A program made the translations under genes and the position numbers. A DNA stretch of 64,000 bases from Yamagishiella unicocca (taxonomy: Eukaryota; Chlorophyta; Chlorophyceae; Chlamydomonadales; Volvocaceae). Positions 36,701 through 47,060 of this stretch are shown piece by piece. The notes below the pieces were generated by a model. The model did no database searches, was not told the origin of the DNA, and saw nothing but the letters and a program-made list of their open reading frames with translations. The stretch lies in contig BDSL01000026.1 of the NCBI GenBank assembly GCA_003116995.1, forward strand, positions 372,001 to 436,000, given 5' to 3'. The stretch's first letter is position 1, and each line of letters starts with the position of its first letter.

Positions 36701-37468
36701 TTAGGAAGACGCCGGGCGCCGAGCGTCCCTGCACCTCCACCGCCGCAAGCGACACCCCCAGGCCTCCCGCCACCGTGACGGCGGACACAGTTGACGACAG
36801 GGACCAGCGGCGGCTGGAGGCGTTGCTACTGCCTGGCTCCGGAACCACTGCCGCTGTCGCGACCGGCTCGGCCATCGCGAACTGGTGCTCGAAGGACAGC
36901 TCGCTGGTGGAGCGCGCGCCGGCGTCCACGTCGACCGAGTTCTGGAGCGTCTCACCCGGGCCCTCCTCCTCGGTGACCATGTCGTATTCCCCGACATCCA
37001 CAACCTGCGGCATGCAGTCCGCCGCCGCCGCCGCCGCCGTACGGCATAGTTCCTCCCCGCGCGCCGCGGCAGCTGCCGACAGCGGCGCTTGGCGCAGGCG
37101 CCCCGGAGGCGCGACTGCGGCGCCTCCTCCTGCGGCCGCCGGCGGCGGCAGCGATGGCCGCCCCGCGTCATGCACTGCCAGCGACGTCAGCAACGACACC
37201 TCCTCCAGCAGGGCCTCCTCAGCGGCGGCAGCGGCGTGGCTGGGGGAGCAGAAGCTGCGAGTCCGCCGCACCGGCCCCCGCGCGCCGCCGCGTCCGCTGC
37301 TCCTCGGCTCCTCCTTCGCCGCATGATGAGCTGCTGCTGGTCGCGGCCGCTGCGGCACCACCTCCCCACCAGCCGGCAGCACGCCCTGAGAGCCGGTCCC
37401 TGCCGAGGCCGGCGTGGGACAACCGTAGCTCGCGTGTGGGGCGCCGCTGGTGGCTACAAGGTTAGCGC

Positions 37469-37500
<32 letters not shown>

Positions 37501-40500
37501 CTCCGCGCCTGCTGCACGCACGTCGCTGCCGCCGCCGCCGCCTTGCTCTCGACCTGGCGGCGGAGCACAGCTGCGAAGCGGTCCAGCGACACCGCCAGCT
37601 CGGGGTGGCACCGCCGCAGCGCCCGGATCGCCCGCAGCTTCTGCACGGTCTCGTCCTCGCTCTCGTCGCTGTACGCAGACGGCACGGCAATGGGCGCAGT
37701 GCCCAGGCTCTCCTCGTCCAGGGAGGGCGGCGGCAGCAAGGCAGGCTGTGGGGAGGGGCGTTGCGAGGGGGGAGGCGAAGGCAATTGAGACGTGTAAGGC
37801 AGCGGCCTAGCGTGTCTCCAGGACAAACGCACATAGCCTGGGCGACCCAATCCGGCCCGTGACGTGGGGCGAAGCAAGGAGAAACAGGCGCGCCATGTTG
37901 CCCCCCAGCCTGCTTTCGATCAAACCGCGACTGTGGCTGGTGCTATGACGTGTCTGTCGAGTGCAAGTCAGCACGTGGGCCCACACACATCCTGTGCCCC
38001 GCGCCGACACATGCACACAGCCGCCGGTAGACCAAAACACCGCCATGACGCAATGTTCCCCTTTTTTCCGGGCCCGTGGCCCCCGCCCTCGCCCTGCCTC
38101 TGCCACAGCCCTTGCCGGCCCATACCCACCCCGCCCCCAGTGGCCCCAGCCGTATACCCTGCATCCTCTTACACTGCCGCCTACCGCTCCAGCGCCCGTG
38201 GTCGCCAGCTCCATTAGCACCCTGCTCCGTTGAGGCGACAGGACGTTGAACGTGCGCGACCGCTGCAGCCTCTGCCGCCGCGCCATTGCTCGACCCCCGG
38301 CGGCGGCAGCGCCCGAGCCCACGACCTCAGCTCCCCACGTCCCCTCCTCGGGGATGTTGCCGCTGCCGCCGCCGCCGGCGGCGGTAAGGTCTCCCGCCCC
38401 CACGACCGCGCAAGTAGCAGACGCAACTGCCGCGGGGTTCTGTGACGCAGACACTGGGCTGACCCCGCTTGTGCTAGCGACCGTGGCGCCGCCGCCGCGA
38501 CCGGCGGAGTGCAGTTGCGCCTTGCTGGGCAGGCGCACTGGAGGCTGCTGCTGCTGCTGCTGCGTGTGATGCTGCGTGTGCGAGTGGGTGCTGAGGCCGC
38601 CGCCGTCACTGACGAGGCGCTGCGGTAGCGGCGCCGATGCCGTCGTCCCCACCGGGCGGGGCTTCGGCACAACATGCGCCTGCGCATTACCCTGCCCATG
38701 GACTTGGGCGTAACCCTGCCCATGGACTTGGGCATAACCCTGCCCATGGACTTGGGCATACCCCTGCCCATACGCGCCCTTGCCGCCTTGCTGGCTCCCG
38801 TTGCTCAGCCGCGCCTCCTCCAGGGACCGCGCACCATCGTCTGCTTCCGCCATCGACACCCGCGCGGACGGCGTGAAGACCGTCGCCGCGTTCCGCGACC
38901 AAACCGAAGTGAAGCTGTCGTACTTGCCGACGCCGCCAGACCTGCCGCCACCGCCGCCGTGGCCGCTACCGCCGCTGCTACCGCCATCCTTGGCTGCTAC
39001 CCAGGGATCGGGGGCGTATGTGGAATGTCTAGGACTCAACACGCCGCTACAGCTTGCTCGCGGATCGTCACGGACTTCATCCGCAGCGGACGGTGCGGTG
39101 CTCCCCCCCGTGAAGAGCCACAGGAGCAGCTCGTCGTCAGTCTGACATGCAGTTGTGGACATGGCTGCATTTGGCTGGGAAGGAGCTCGGTCGTGGGGTG
39201 TCATGTGGGTGCCGCCAACGAGCCGGCGGTGGCGCGGTTCATCCAGTCCGTCGCAAACGCAGGCGCTGACGGCACACTCTTTTGGCAGTGAGGCGTCGTG
39301 CAGGGCTGCCCCTAGTTCTACTGCCGCTAATGCGCGCGAGCTCGTCGGTTGCGTGGCAACGGAGCAGTCCGCGATCCCCTCCAGCGCTGTGCTGCAAGTG
39401 TTACCTGCTGCCTCGGGGAGGGAGCTGCTGCTGAAAAGGTGCTTCGGCGCGTCGTCCGGCGAACGACCCCCACAAGCGCCACTGCCGGACATCAAAGTTA
39501 TGGCCGGCACAAAGATGCCCACGAGGCTAGCGGCGATAATAAATACTGTGACTTCAGCTCTTCCGGGTTGAAGTGAAGTTTGGAGACCGCAGACCAGCGC
39601 GGTCTCAGCGACTTGCATAGCCATGGCCAACGTAGACGCTCCTTGCCGCTCATTGTTCTGCATTGAGGTGCTGGTAAGTAAATGGAAAGTGCAGTTGCAG
39701 AGCGAAGGGACCTACCGGCGGCGAGACCTGCCAGAACAGCGTCGTCAGCGCAAGGTGGGCAATTCGCTCAGAGGCTCCGACCCGCGAGGCCAGGGTCGCA
39801 AGTAAGATAGCACCAAACAGAAGCACTTGTTTCTGCATCTGCGCAAAACCGCACTTGAAAAGGTGAGCAGCGGCAGAAGAAAATTGCACCAGGTGCACAT
39901 GTACTCACCACGAGCCACTGTTTGATCAAGCCACTCCCTGTCGAAGCCCATGATTCCAATGCATAGCAAGCGCAGCAGCATGCCAGAGCACCTGCATTAT
40001 CAGAGCGCGTTCAGCGCCTGAACTGCAATTGTCGAGGCGCATACCCTGTCCCCGAACCAGCCAGATGCCCTACCCGTGCTAGAGAGGGCGCGTGACCACG
40101 AAAGCTCTTGAGAGACGCTGCACAACAAGACCGCTAACGCAATAGCGACCAAAGACAGCTCCTGTGGTCACAATCGGGAGCAGTCATGGATACAGGTGAT
40201 AGGAGTAAACCGTGTGATCAGGCAGCCCGCCTCCGTTACAAAGAGCCTTACGTGCGAGGCAAACGCCCTGTATGTCCTCTCCATATCCTTTGCCGCCGTC
40301 CGATGAGCCTGCGCCTCCGGCCTTAGCTGCCGCGGCGCCGCAGCCTTACTGGACCCTATTCGTGTCGTCACATGCGTCCTTGGGCAACGAGGGACGTTGG
40401 GCGCCAAGGCATTCACACCGTACCCCTGGCTGGAGCCGTCTACGCTTGCGCCTTCACCAGAGCCGCCCACATCATATAAAAAGGCGCCTGCTATAAATAA

Positions 40501-40654
40501 TAGTTACTACCTGCTCACATCGTTGTACACAGGGCAGGGAGTGGAGCCCTTCGGTAAATCGTACGTCACCATCGATCATACGTAGTAAGACGACAATACA
40601 AATTCCAGTCAGCAGGGCCGTGGATATGCCAGCAATTAAAAAGCATTGTCGCAT
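27780..40654 (-). CDS. Membrane-anchored TKL-type protein kinase, about 2,511 residues
   Basis: Seventeen exons join in phase: 40654-40511, 40308-40252, 40161-40074, 39991-39909, 39838-39716, 39657-38175, 37837-36486, 35795-32991, 32759-32688, 32392-32082, 31730-31628, 31268-31110, 30345-30268, 30032-29904, 29357-29262, 28725-28381 and 27887-27780. The N-terminus (residues 1-225) has four or five hydrophobic segments, starting MRQCFLIAGISTALLTGICI. A very long Ala/Gly/Ser-rich region follows. The kinase domain spans about 2046-2361: glycine loop GFGSMGMVYFG, VVVKLIEHG lysine, EACVSRMLLHPNIVLTY, hinge MVQEFCELGTLRD, catalytic HADLKAENVLL, VADFGLA, GTVSHMPPE, TDVFSFGVVLWELYT and the HYRPTFSDVVERL end. 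The catalytic loop has HAD in place of HRD, a non-RD kinase with the key Asp kept. The last intron appears to use a GC donor. The junction between the sixth and seventh exons is the least certain. Substrate unknown; such kinases are common in Chlamydomonadales. Confidence 0.87.
28082..28355 (+). repeat. Pyrimidine minisatellite in kinase intron
   Basis: About 18 units of CCCGCCCTCTCCCTCC-type sequence, 14-16 bp each, in the last kinase intron. Nearly all C and T on this strand. Confidence 0.95.
29088..29182 (-). repeat. Dispersed intron-repeat family, copy at 29.1 kb
   Basis: Near-identical to 22785-22880 over about 95 bases, from AGTATCCCCAACCCA to ACGGGTCTTCCTCGA. In sense orientation within a kinase intron. 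A second fragment (CACGGGTTTCCCTCGAACCC) follows at 29219. Confidence 0.8.
29685..29897 (+). repeat. 42-bp tandem repeat, five units
   Basis: Starts of CGGACTTGCTCGC fall at 29685, 29727, 29769, 29811 and 29853, an exact 42-bp period. It occupies a kinase intron, immediately after the WHT exon donor. Since 42 is a multiple of three, both strands stay open, giving misleading frames. Confidence 0.95.
30640..31100 (+). repeat. 21-bp pyrimidine minisatellite and degenerate C/T tract
   Basis: About 11 units of CCGCCGGCCCCCTCCCTCCCT (21 bp) from 30646 to 30875. These grade into irregular CCGCCCCCCCTCCCTC units up to the kinase exon at 31110. All lie within one kinase intron. Confidence 0.95.
32445..32500 (+). 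repeat. Dispersed intron-repeat family, partial copy
   Basis: GAAGACGCGGTTACACGACA then TAGGGAACGGG, in the intron before the kinase VVVK exon. A further fragment, CCCACGGGTCTTCCTCGAAC, lies at 32952-32973 in the next intron. Confidence 0.6.
38690..38770 (-). repeat. 24-bp coding repeat in the kinase
   Basis: Three to four copies of a 24-bp unit encode GQGYAQVH on the minus strand, inside the sixth kinase exon. Copies are almost identical, which suggests recent expansion. Confidence 0.9.
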
Positions 40655-43389
40655 ATCTAATGGTACACAGGCGCTTCCATGCTCCGGTGCACAGAGCTGC
40701 ACACGGCGCTTTGAGCCAATTAGGACGGCCCTCGCTGATCGTTGCTCTTCCCACTTTAAGACTATTGATGAGATTATGTTCTCAAATATATTCATCAAGC
40801 TACTTGTTCGTATTGGGACAGCCTCGCGCATCCCCAAACCCACACATTCCCAACCCAATGACTTGTGTCCAAGCACACCGCACGCCAGACTATGCATGCT
40901 TTAACGAAGCGCCATCTATTGACGTGGCATTTTTCAACTGTTACTCTGTCTGGTGCATCTAGTGTCGTATCCGCAAGCAACTTCATGGTCGTGTTTGTCG
41001 GGTCAGGGATAGTACTTCTCCACCACACTTACCTTCGTATATAGCGCCATCTGACATCCAGTTTTAAAGCTTTTTTCGTACCAAGTCGCCTTCCGCTTGG
41101 ACCTGCTTGGGGTGGCTGGGTGCTTGCTTCTGGGTCTGTACAGGAGCAGACGGACACGTGCCTAACTTCGGCCCCGCTAAATGGACGTTCTGTAATCCGC
41201 ACCTGCACTCTGTAAAGTTATGCCGTGTTGTGTGCCCGGGTGTGCCGTCAACTGGCACCGGGAAGCCAGCAGGGGCCAGCCTGTCGCAATTGCCCTCAAT
41301 TACCCAGCAATTACCCCCGCACTACATGACCCGTCCTTCGGGTCGCATTACACCTTCCCTCAGAACGAGGGATACAGGGTTGTAGGAAGCCCAAGCCCCT
41401 TGCGAACAGCCGCTCGATGCACGTTGCAGCAAAAACAACTGCCAGGCTTCCATGCCACAATTCCGTGTATCATGTCGTGCACTATATGCGGCCAGGGACA
41501 GGCACGCCGCGCAAGGCCACGCCCGATTCCCTCCATATCCTGACACCAAAACGCAATCGCGAAATGGCACGCTAGATGCGACGACGGGCCGCGTCCATAA
41601 GCATTGAATGACGATCCAGCACTCAAAACGCTATCGCGCACACGCGACCAGCTTAAACGTGAAAGCGCTTACCAACAACTGGCCTAGCCCCGCGACACCG
41701 AGGCATAGCGCCAACTGTGGAGGTCGCATACAGATTGCAAGGAACCCAGGTCGGGCAGGACGCCCCGACACCGGCACTAACCGCAACTACACATCACTCG
41801 TAGTACGAGGGCTGCGACATTTCGTTGCTCGCTGTGGCATCCCACCCGTATCCGAGTGGTGGTAGTGAACTTACGGATACAACACTCGCGGTAAAAGCCA
41901 AAAGCTGTTGTAAGGCCGCAAAGTGGCCCCCGAGCTTTTATTTACTCGGGGAGGAGGCAGAGAAGATGACGCAGAGACGAGGATCTGCGCGCGTGTCATC
42001 TGCTATGTAGGGCTTACGAAAGGGAGCAAAACCAATGCCCAAGATACACATCACTCGTACTACGAGGGCTGCGGCATTTCGTTGCTCGCTGTGGCATCCC
42101 ACCCGTATCCGAGTGGCGGTAGTGAACTTACGGATACAACACTCGCGGTAAAAGCTAAAAGCTGTTGTAAGGCCGCAAAGTGGCCCCCGAGCTTTTATTT
42201 ACTCGGGGAGGAGGCAGAGAAGATGACGCAGAGACGAGGATCTGCGCGCGTGTCATCTGCTATGTAGGGCTTACGAAAGGGAGCAAAAACAATGCCCCCT
42301 TGGGGTCTAGGAAACCAACGCCTTCAACAACTGGTACTACTCCGCCGCATACGTGCGTCATCCGAATGGCACGGGGCGGACGTAAATACTGCAACCTTGC
42401 TTCTGCTGGCTGCCACTTCAGATGGCATTCGGATCGACAAGCGCAGCCCCCATCTTAGCGCCGGATCCCCCCACCCCCCTCCCCAAAGCGCAGCCGCGCT
42501 TACTCCGCTGGCCCCACTCTCGTGTCCATTGGAACTCTTGGGTCAATTCGTGCAGTTTCTGTCGCCTTCCTTCCTCCCGCATGCGGGGCCCCCCGAGGCG
42601 CTTCGCGCTGGGGCCCCGCCCAAAAATGCTGCACAGCTTCCTTCCTCCCGCATGCGCTGCAGCATGCTAGTAGGGACGGGACAGTCCCTCCCCAGGCCGC
42701 GTCACATTGCGCATGCTTTCCCGACACAAATGCTTCACACACAACGCCCGCGCTTCCACCGACTTCCGTTTACCGTTGAAACAGCAGGCACAAGGCACAC
42801 GGCTCGGCGAATCCATACACCACAAAACACATACGCACGGCGCGCTACACCTAGCAACACACAACGCTCAATACGCGTACACAGTGCATGCGTCTCATCT
42901 ACGAACCCACAGCGGGGCAGACGCTGCCAGGTTGCTCCGGGAACTCCTTCGAAGGGATGAGCGCCGCGATCCCCCTAGGCCAGGCGTCCGCAAGCGGCGC
43001 TGTGTATCGCGCGGTTGGCAGCACAGCACCAGAAAGCACCTGCCCCGACCGTCCGCCCGCCAGCCAATTTAAATAATAATAGCAACAAGGGGCAATTTGC
43101 AGTGCCGGCTCTGGAGGCGATCCCCGCACGGGCGGGTGCTTCACCTCGACACGGCAGACTGCGAGCGCCGACTTTGCGACGAGGGGCGCTGCACTTCCTC
43201 ATTCCACAAGTTTCATGTGGCATTAGCCAGTCCAAACCCATCCGTGTGCACCCTCTGTCCCTCACCCCGGCTGCTCCTCTTGACAGGCGAGACGGGGCGA
43301 AGCAGCCGGCATGACGTCCCACTCCGAGCCGCGGAGGCCTCCTGCCAAACGCAGCCGCAACCTCGCCACCGCTGGCCAACGGCACCAAA
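40655..43389. other. Intergenic with a local tandem duplication
   Basis: No joinable gene. It contains the 257-bp duplication described separately. A plus-strand frame at 41220-41543 starts MPCCVPGCAVNWHREA, a Cys pattern faintly like a THAP-type zinc finger, but the rest does not follow that family. TATA-like sequences around 40473-40495 are inside the first kinase intron. Confidence 0.45.
41791..42295 (+). repeat. 257-bp tandem duplication
   Basis: Unit one starts at 41791 and unit two at 42048, both with ACATCACTCGTA. About 245 bases align with roughly five substitutions. Each unit holds an inverted repeat, CCCGAG-CTTTTATTTA-CTCGGG, and near its start CTCGTAGTACGAG. The inverted repeat is unchanged in both copies. 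Confidence 0.95.
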
Positions 43390-46300
43390 TCACCTGCCCG
43401 CCTGGCTGCCGTAGCCCAGCCTCCCAATGCCGAGAACGCCGCTGCTCGTTATCAATATCGGGTGCTGCTGAGTCGCCTGCGGCATCGCCATGAGCACCCT
43501 GGCCGCCCCCTCATCCATCATCGTCTGATCGGCCATCGCCTGTTCATCCACGAGAGGCCCGGCGTCGTCGTCCAGCTCTCGCAACACGCGGTACAGCTGG
43601 CCGTCTGAGCCTTGTACGACCTGTGGCGTGAGCGATGGCGGGGGTTAGTTGGCCGTTACCACCTAGTGTCTCCTTCCAACGGCAAGCAGCAGGGTAGCGA
43701 GATGAGATGAGCGATACAGGCAATGCGATACTGTGTCTGCCGATATGCGCGCTGTGTCGATGTAAGGGTCTGTTAGGGTCTGTAGGGTACGCGTACATGG
43801 AGCCGACGAAGATAACAATTGAGAATTGCTAGGGTACACAGCCTGTGAAGGGCCCGTGCCCTGTAGACGATATTTCGGAGAAGGTCCTTGCTGAATTGAC
43901 CAGACCCAATTTTGCTGGTCTCCTGCCTGATGTGTGGAAAGGTGAGGACGCATATACACAGCTTGCATAAAATGCGTACGTTGTTGTCTCTGTGTGTTTT
44001 CCTCAGGGTTCCTTTGTTGTTTTTGAGCCTCCAGCTCGCAAGGTCTCGTTACACGTACGAGCATGGGGGCCAGCGCAGCCTATCGTGTAACGGCATATTC
44101 ACGCAGACCCGCAAGGGTTTGCCGCGCATGGTGGCACCCTTTTTGGCTGTTTCGATTTGCGCCGACGCCGACGCTCGTGCTGCCAGGGCATTCGTATCTT
44201 AGCCGGACAACGTGATGCTGGGGAACCTCTCGCAATATGAAAATCACAGCGCGGCAGTGCCTGCTCGATGCCTACTCGACCGACACCGCCAGCCCACCCT
44301 CACCTGCCCCCAAGTGTCTAACATACGCGTGTGTGTTTCAGCTGCCCACTCACCTGACCCGACATGAAGGCCCCAGGCAGCATGTACGAGCCCATGAACG
44401 CCCCCGCTCCGATGGACGACGGCCGGGGCATCGGTGGTTGCGACATCAGCGACGATGGCAGCGGCGGCGGCCCAAATACTCCACGTCCGCCACGGGAGGG
44501 TGGCGCCAGCGAAACTCGGAGCTCGTCCTCATCGACTGCTGCGCTTACCCCTACTCCCGCTGTCGCCATATGCGACCCCGTCAACATCTGCTGGTGATGG
44601 TGGTGATGGTGGTACGTGGTCGTCGCCGCCGGCTGACGGTGACTGCCGCCATGGTGCTGCTCGGTCGCCATTGAGCCGTTCTGCGTGTCCTGCGCCGTCC
44701 CACGCCGCTGTAGAGGCTGCGGAGGCGGCAGGTCGGTCCGACGATGGCGCCCGACGGGAGGCAGCTGTGGGCCCCCTGGAGCGGTGCCGTCGCTGCCTGT
44801 GGCACCGGGCTCACGGACTGCGTTCGGCAGCGAAGGGTTGCGCGGGGTGGGTTGGCAGCAGGGGTGGGACGGGCCCGGCTAGGTAGGCAGCAGGGACGGC
44901 AAGCGGGGCAGCTGCCTGGCGTGAGCGTGTTCGGAAGCAGATCACACAGCGCAGTACCGTTCAGGAGCACAGGACAGGCAGGCTGGGGGTAGAGAGGAAG
45001 CCCTGAAGGTTAACCGGCCCTGGGGGGTTGGGGCACGTTGGCTGACCTGGCGAATGGCTAGGGAGCTCAGTCGTTGACGGGGAGGGCAGATGCTGCGGGG
45101 TTGCAACGAGACCCGCTCGCGCCCGGTTCACCAACCCCCAAACGCTAAAAAGTAAAAGCCCTACGATCATGGCAAGCGGGTGCTTGCGCCCCCACCCCGC
45201 CGCCGCCGCCGCGGCCCAGCAGGCCCCCTGCTTCCAATACGCTGCTTCACTTACATCGCGCCTGCTTATTGGGTGGCGGATACCCAGCCGCCGCCGCCGC
45301 CGCGCGATCCATCGACCCCGGCCCAGTGCCGTAAGCCACACCGCCGCTTCCGCCGCTGCGTGGCCCCTGCGGCAGCTTGTCGCCATCGTCCTCCTTGCAG
45401 GGGTCCATCCCCGCGTCGTTGCCCAGCGCAATGCCCACCGTTGCCGCCAGGCGCGAGCCGGTGGGCGATATGACGCTCCCGTTGCCTTCCCCCATTTCGG
45501 GCCCGGCGCCCCCGGAGCCGCCGATGGTCCCCAGCTCCCGCGCCAGCTCCTCCTCCCTGGAGCCGTCGTCGTCAATTACGATCTGATGCGCGGAGGGAGA
45601 AGTGGGGGCAGGCCAAAAGATCAACGAAGCGTCGCGCAGTAGACAAGTACACAACGGCACAGCTGAAACCGAGCGCCCAGCCTCCTTCCAGTAACCCAAG
45701 GGCCGCGAGGTCCCTGGCTTCATCCCTCAGCTGCTTACCCGGAAACACTTATTTGTCAACCGTCCGCGGCCGCCCGCCATGTCACGGGAAGTATTGGGTT
45801 CTACCGAAATGGGCGGCGGCGGCGGCGGCATCGGAGGCAGCTGCTGCGCGGCGGCGGTCCTGCGTGCCGCCACGGTGTTGGTTGTGTTGGTTGCGGTATT
45901 GGTTGCGGTGGGTAGCGGCGCCGTTGGGGGGCCCATCTCGGACAGGGGCAGGGCGCCCGAGGACGCCTGGATGCGGCTGGGTGTTGCTGCGCCTCCTGGC
46001 TCCCCCATGTTGGCTCGCACCACGTTGGGCCGGTCGTCGATGCGGCGGTCCTCCGTGTCGTTGTGCGGGTGCGGCATGATCTGGGTCGGGGGACAGGGCG
46101 GTGTGCTGATAAACGTGGCAGCCGGGACCGAGCCGAGGAAGGAACAAGGCGCGAGGGAGGAACCAACGGCATACGGCTAACGCGCTTATAAAGACAGGGG
46201 ATGGCGATATCCTAGGCAGGGGATGATGATATCCTGGGTGTTGTGATCCTGGCAGCGAATAAATCTTAGGACGGGTTCGCCCCGTCAAGTTGGGACTCAG

Positions 46301-47060
46301 TAGGAGCTCCGTACGAACTTAGTTCTGAATCCCAACTCCTTCCCAGGGTTATATATCCATGTTGCCAAGGGAGCCTGTCTGATTCTGTCAGATTCTACGA
46401 GACCCCGTCTGACAGGTCTCCTGTAACTCAGCCTATCGGCGTTTGCACGGTCCAGCCAGACAGCGTTTCCAATAAACCAAGGCTATCGGATAACTCCGGA
46501 AACGCGAGTCCACTCTGTCATCCTTCCTGTCATTCCGTCACCAGGCGAACCGCAGGTACCCAGCTATATGCAAAGCACTTGGCGGTATCACTTAGACCCA
46601 AATCACGCCACAACACTAGGCCTTGGCAAGCGGGCACAAGTGGCCGCTCCCAAGGTGTATCTTGACCGGGCGGCTGGGAGGCAATGGGTGCCCTGCTTTG
46701 TGGGAAGCGACGGCGGACGGGACAGAGCGAGTCTGATGCCGACCTTTGTTCGGGGGGTCGGGCTGGGCGGGCTGGGCCCAGGAGCCAAGGGCGAATCCTT
46801 CCGCAAAACCCGGCTTCTCCCGGCTCCCCGCCACCATCACGATTGGCCCTGCCCTGTTCGGCCTGGTCCTTGCCGCCCTGTGCACCCCTCCCGCTCAACC
46901 CCTCCCGCCCGCAACGCACTTCAGTAGACATGCGCTGATTCCCTGATAGCTGCGCAAACTCGCGCATCTGCAGCAGGTGCTGATTGCTCAGCGTTTTAGC
47001 AAAGCCGGGCGACGCATATGCCCAGGAGCTCCCCTTGTCATTGACAATGAACACGAAGAC
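43390..47060 (-). CDS. Unknown low-complexity protein (5' end incomplete)
   Basis: Five exons join in phase: 47060-46920, 46080-45739, 45582-45255, 44796-44354 and 43620-43390, giving 494 residues plus an unresolved N-terminus. The first exon is ordered (VFVFIVNDKGSSWAYASPGF, then a helical LLQMREFAQLSGNQRM). The rest is Pro/Thr/Gly/His/Met-rich, with polyPro, a six-His run, FGPPPLPSSLMSQPPMPRPS and an acidic IVIDDDGSREEELARELG exon start. The last exon has SDGQLYRVLRELDDDAGPLV and ends in LGYGSQAGR. The composition resembles regulatory or RNA/DNA-associated proteins, but I recognise no domain and assign no function. An upstream exon may lie near 47430, where ATGCAAGG precedes a GTAAGT donor on this strand. 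Confidence 0.6.

Noticed and set aside
40465..40500. TATA-like sequences CATATAAAAAGG and CTATAAATA
   Set aside because: They lie inside the first kinase intron and no plus-strand gene begins downstream.
41220..41543. THAP-like Cys start (MPCCVPGC)
   Set aside because: Only the first few residues resemble a zinc finger; the spacing and downstream residues do not follow the domain.
42200..42260. U6-like GCAGAGAAGATGA in the duplicated unit
   Set aside because: Only about nine bases resemble U6 snRNA; the conserved ACAGAGA and downstream stem sequences are absent.
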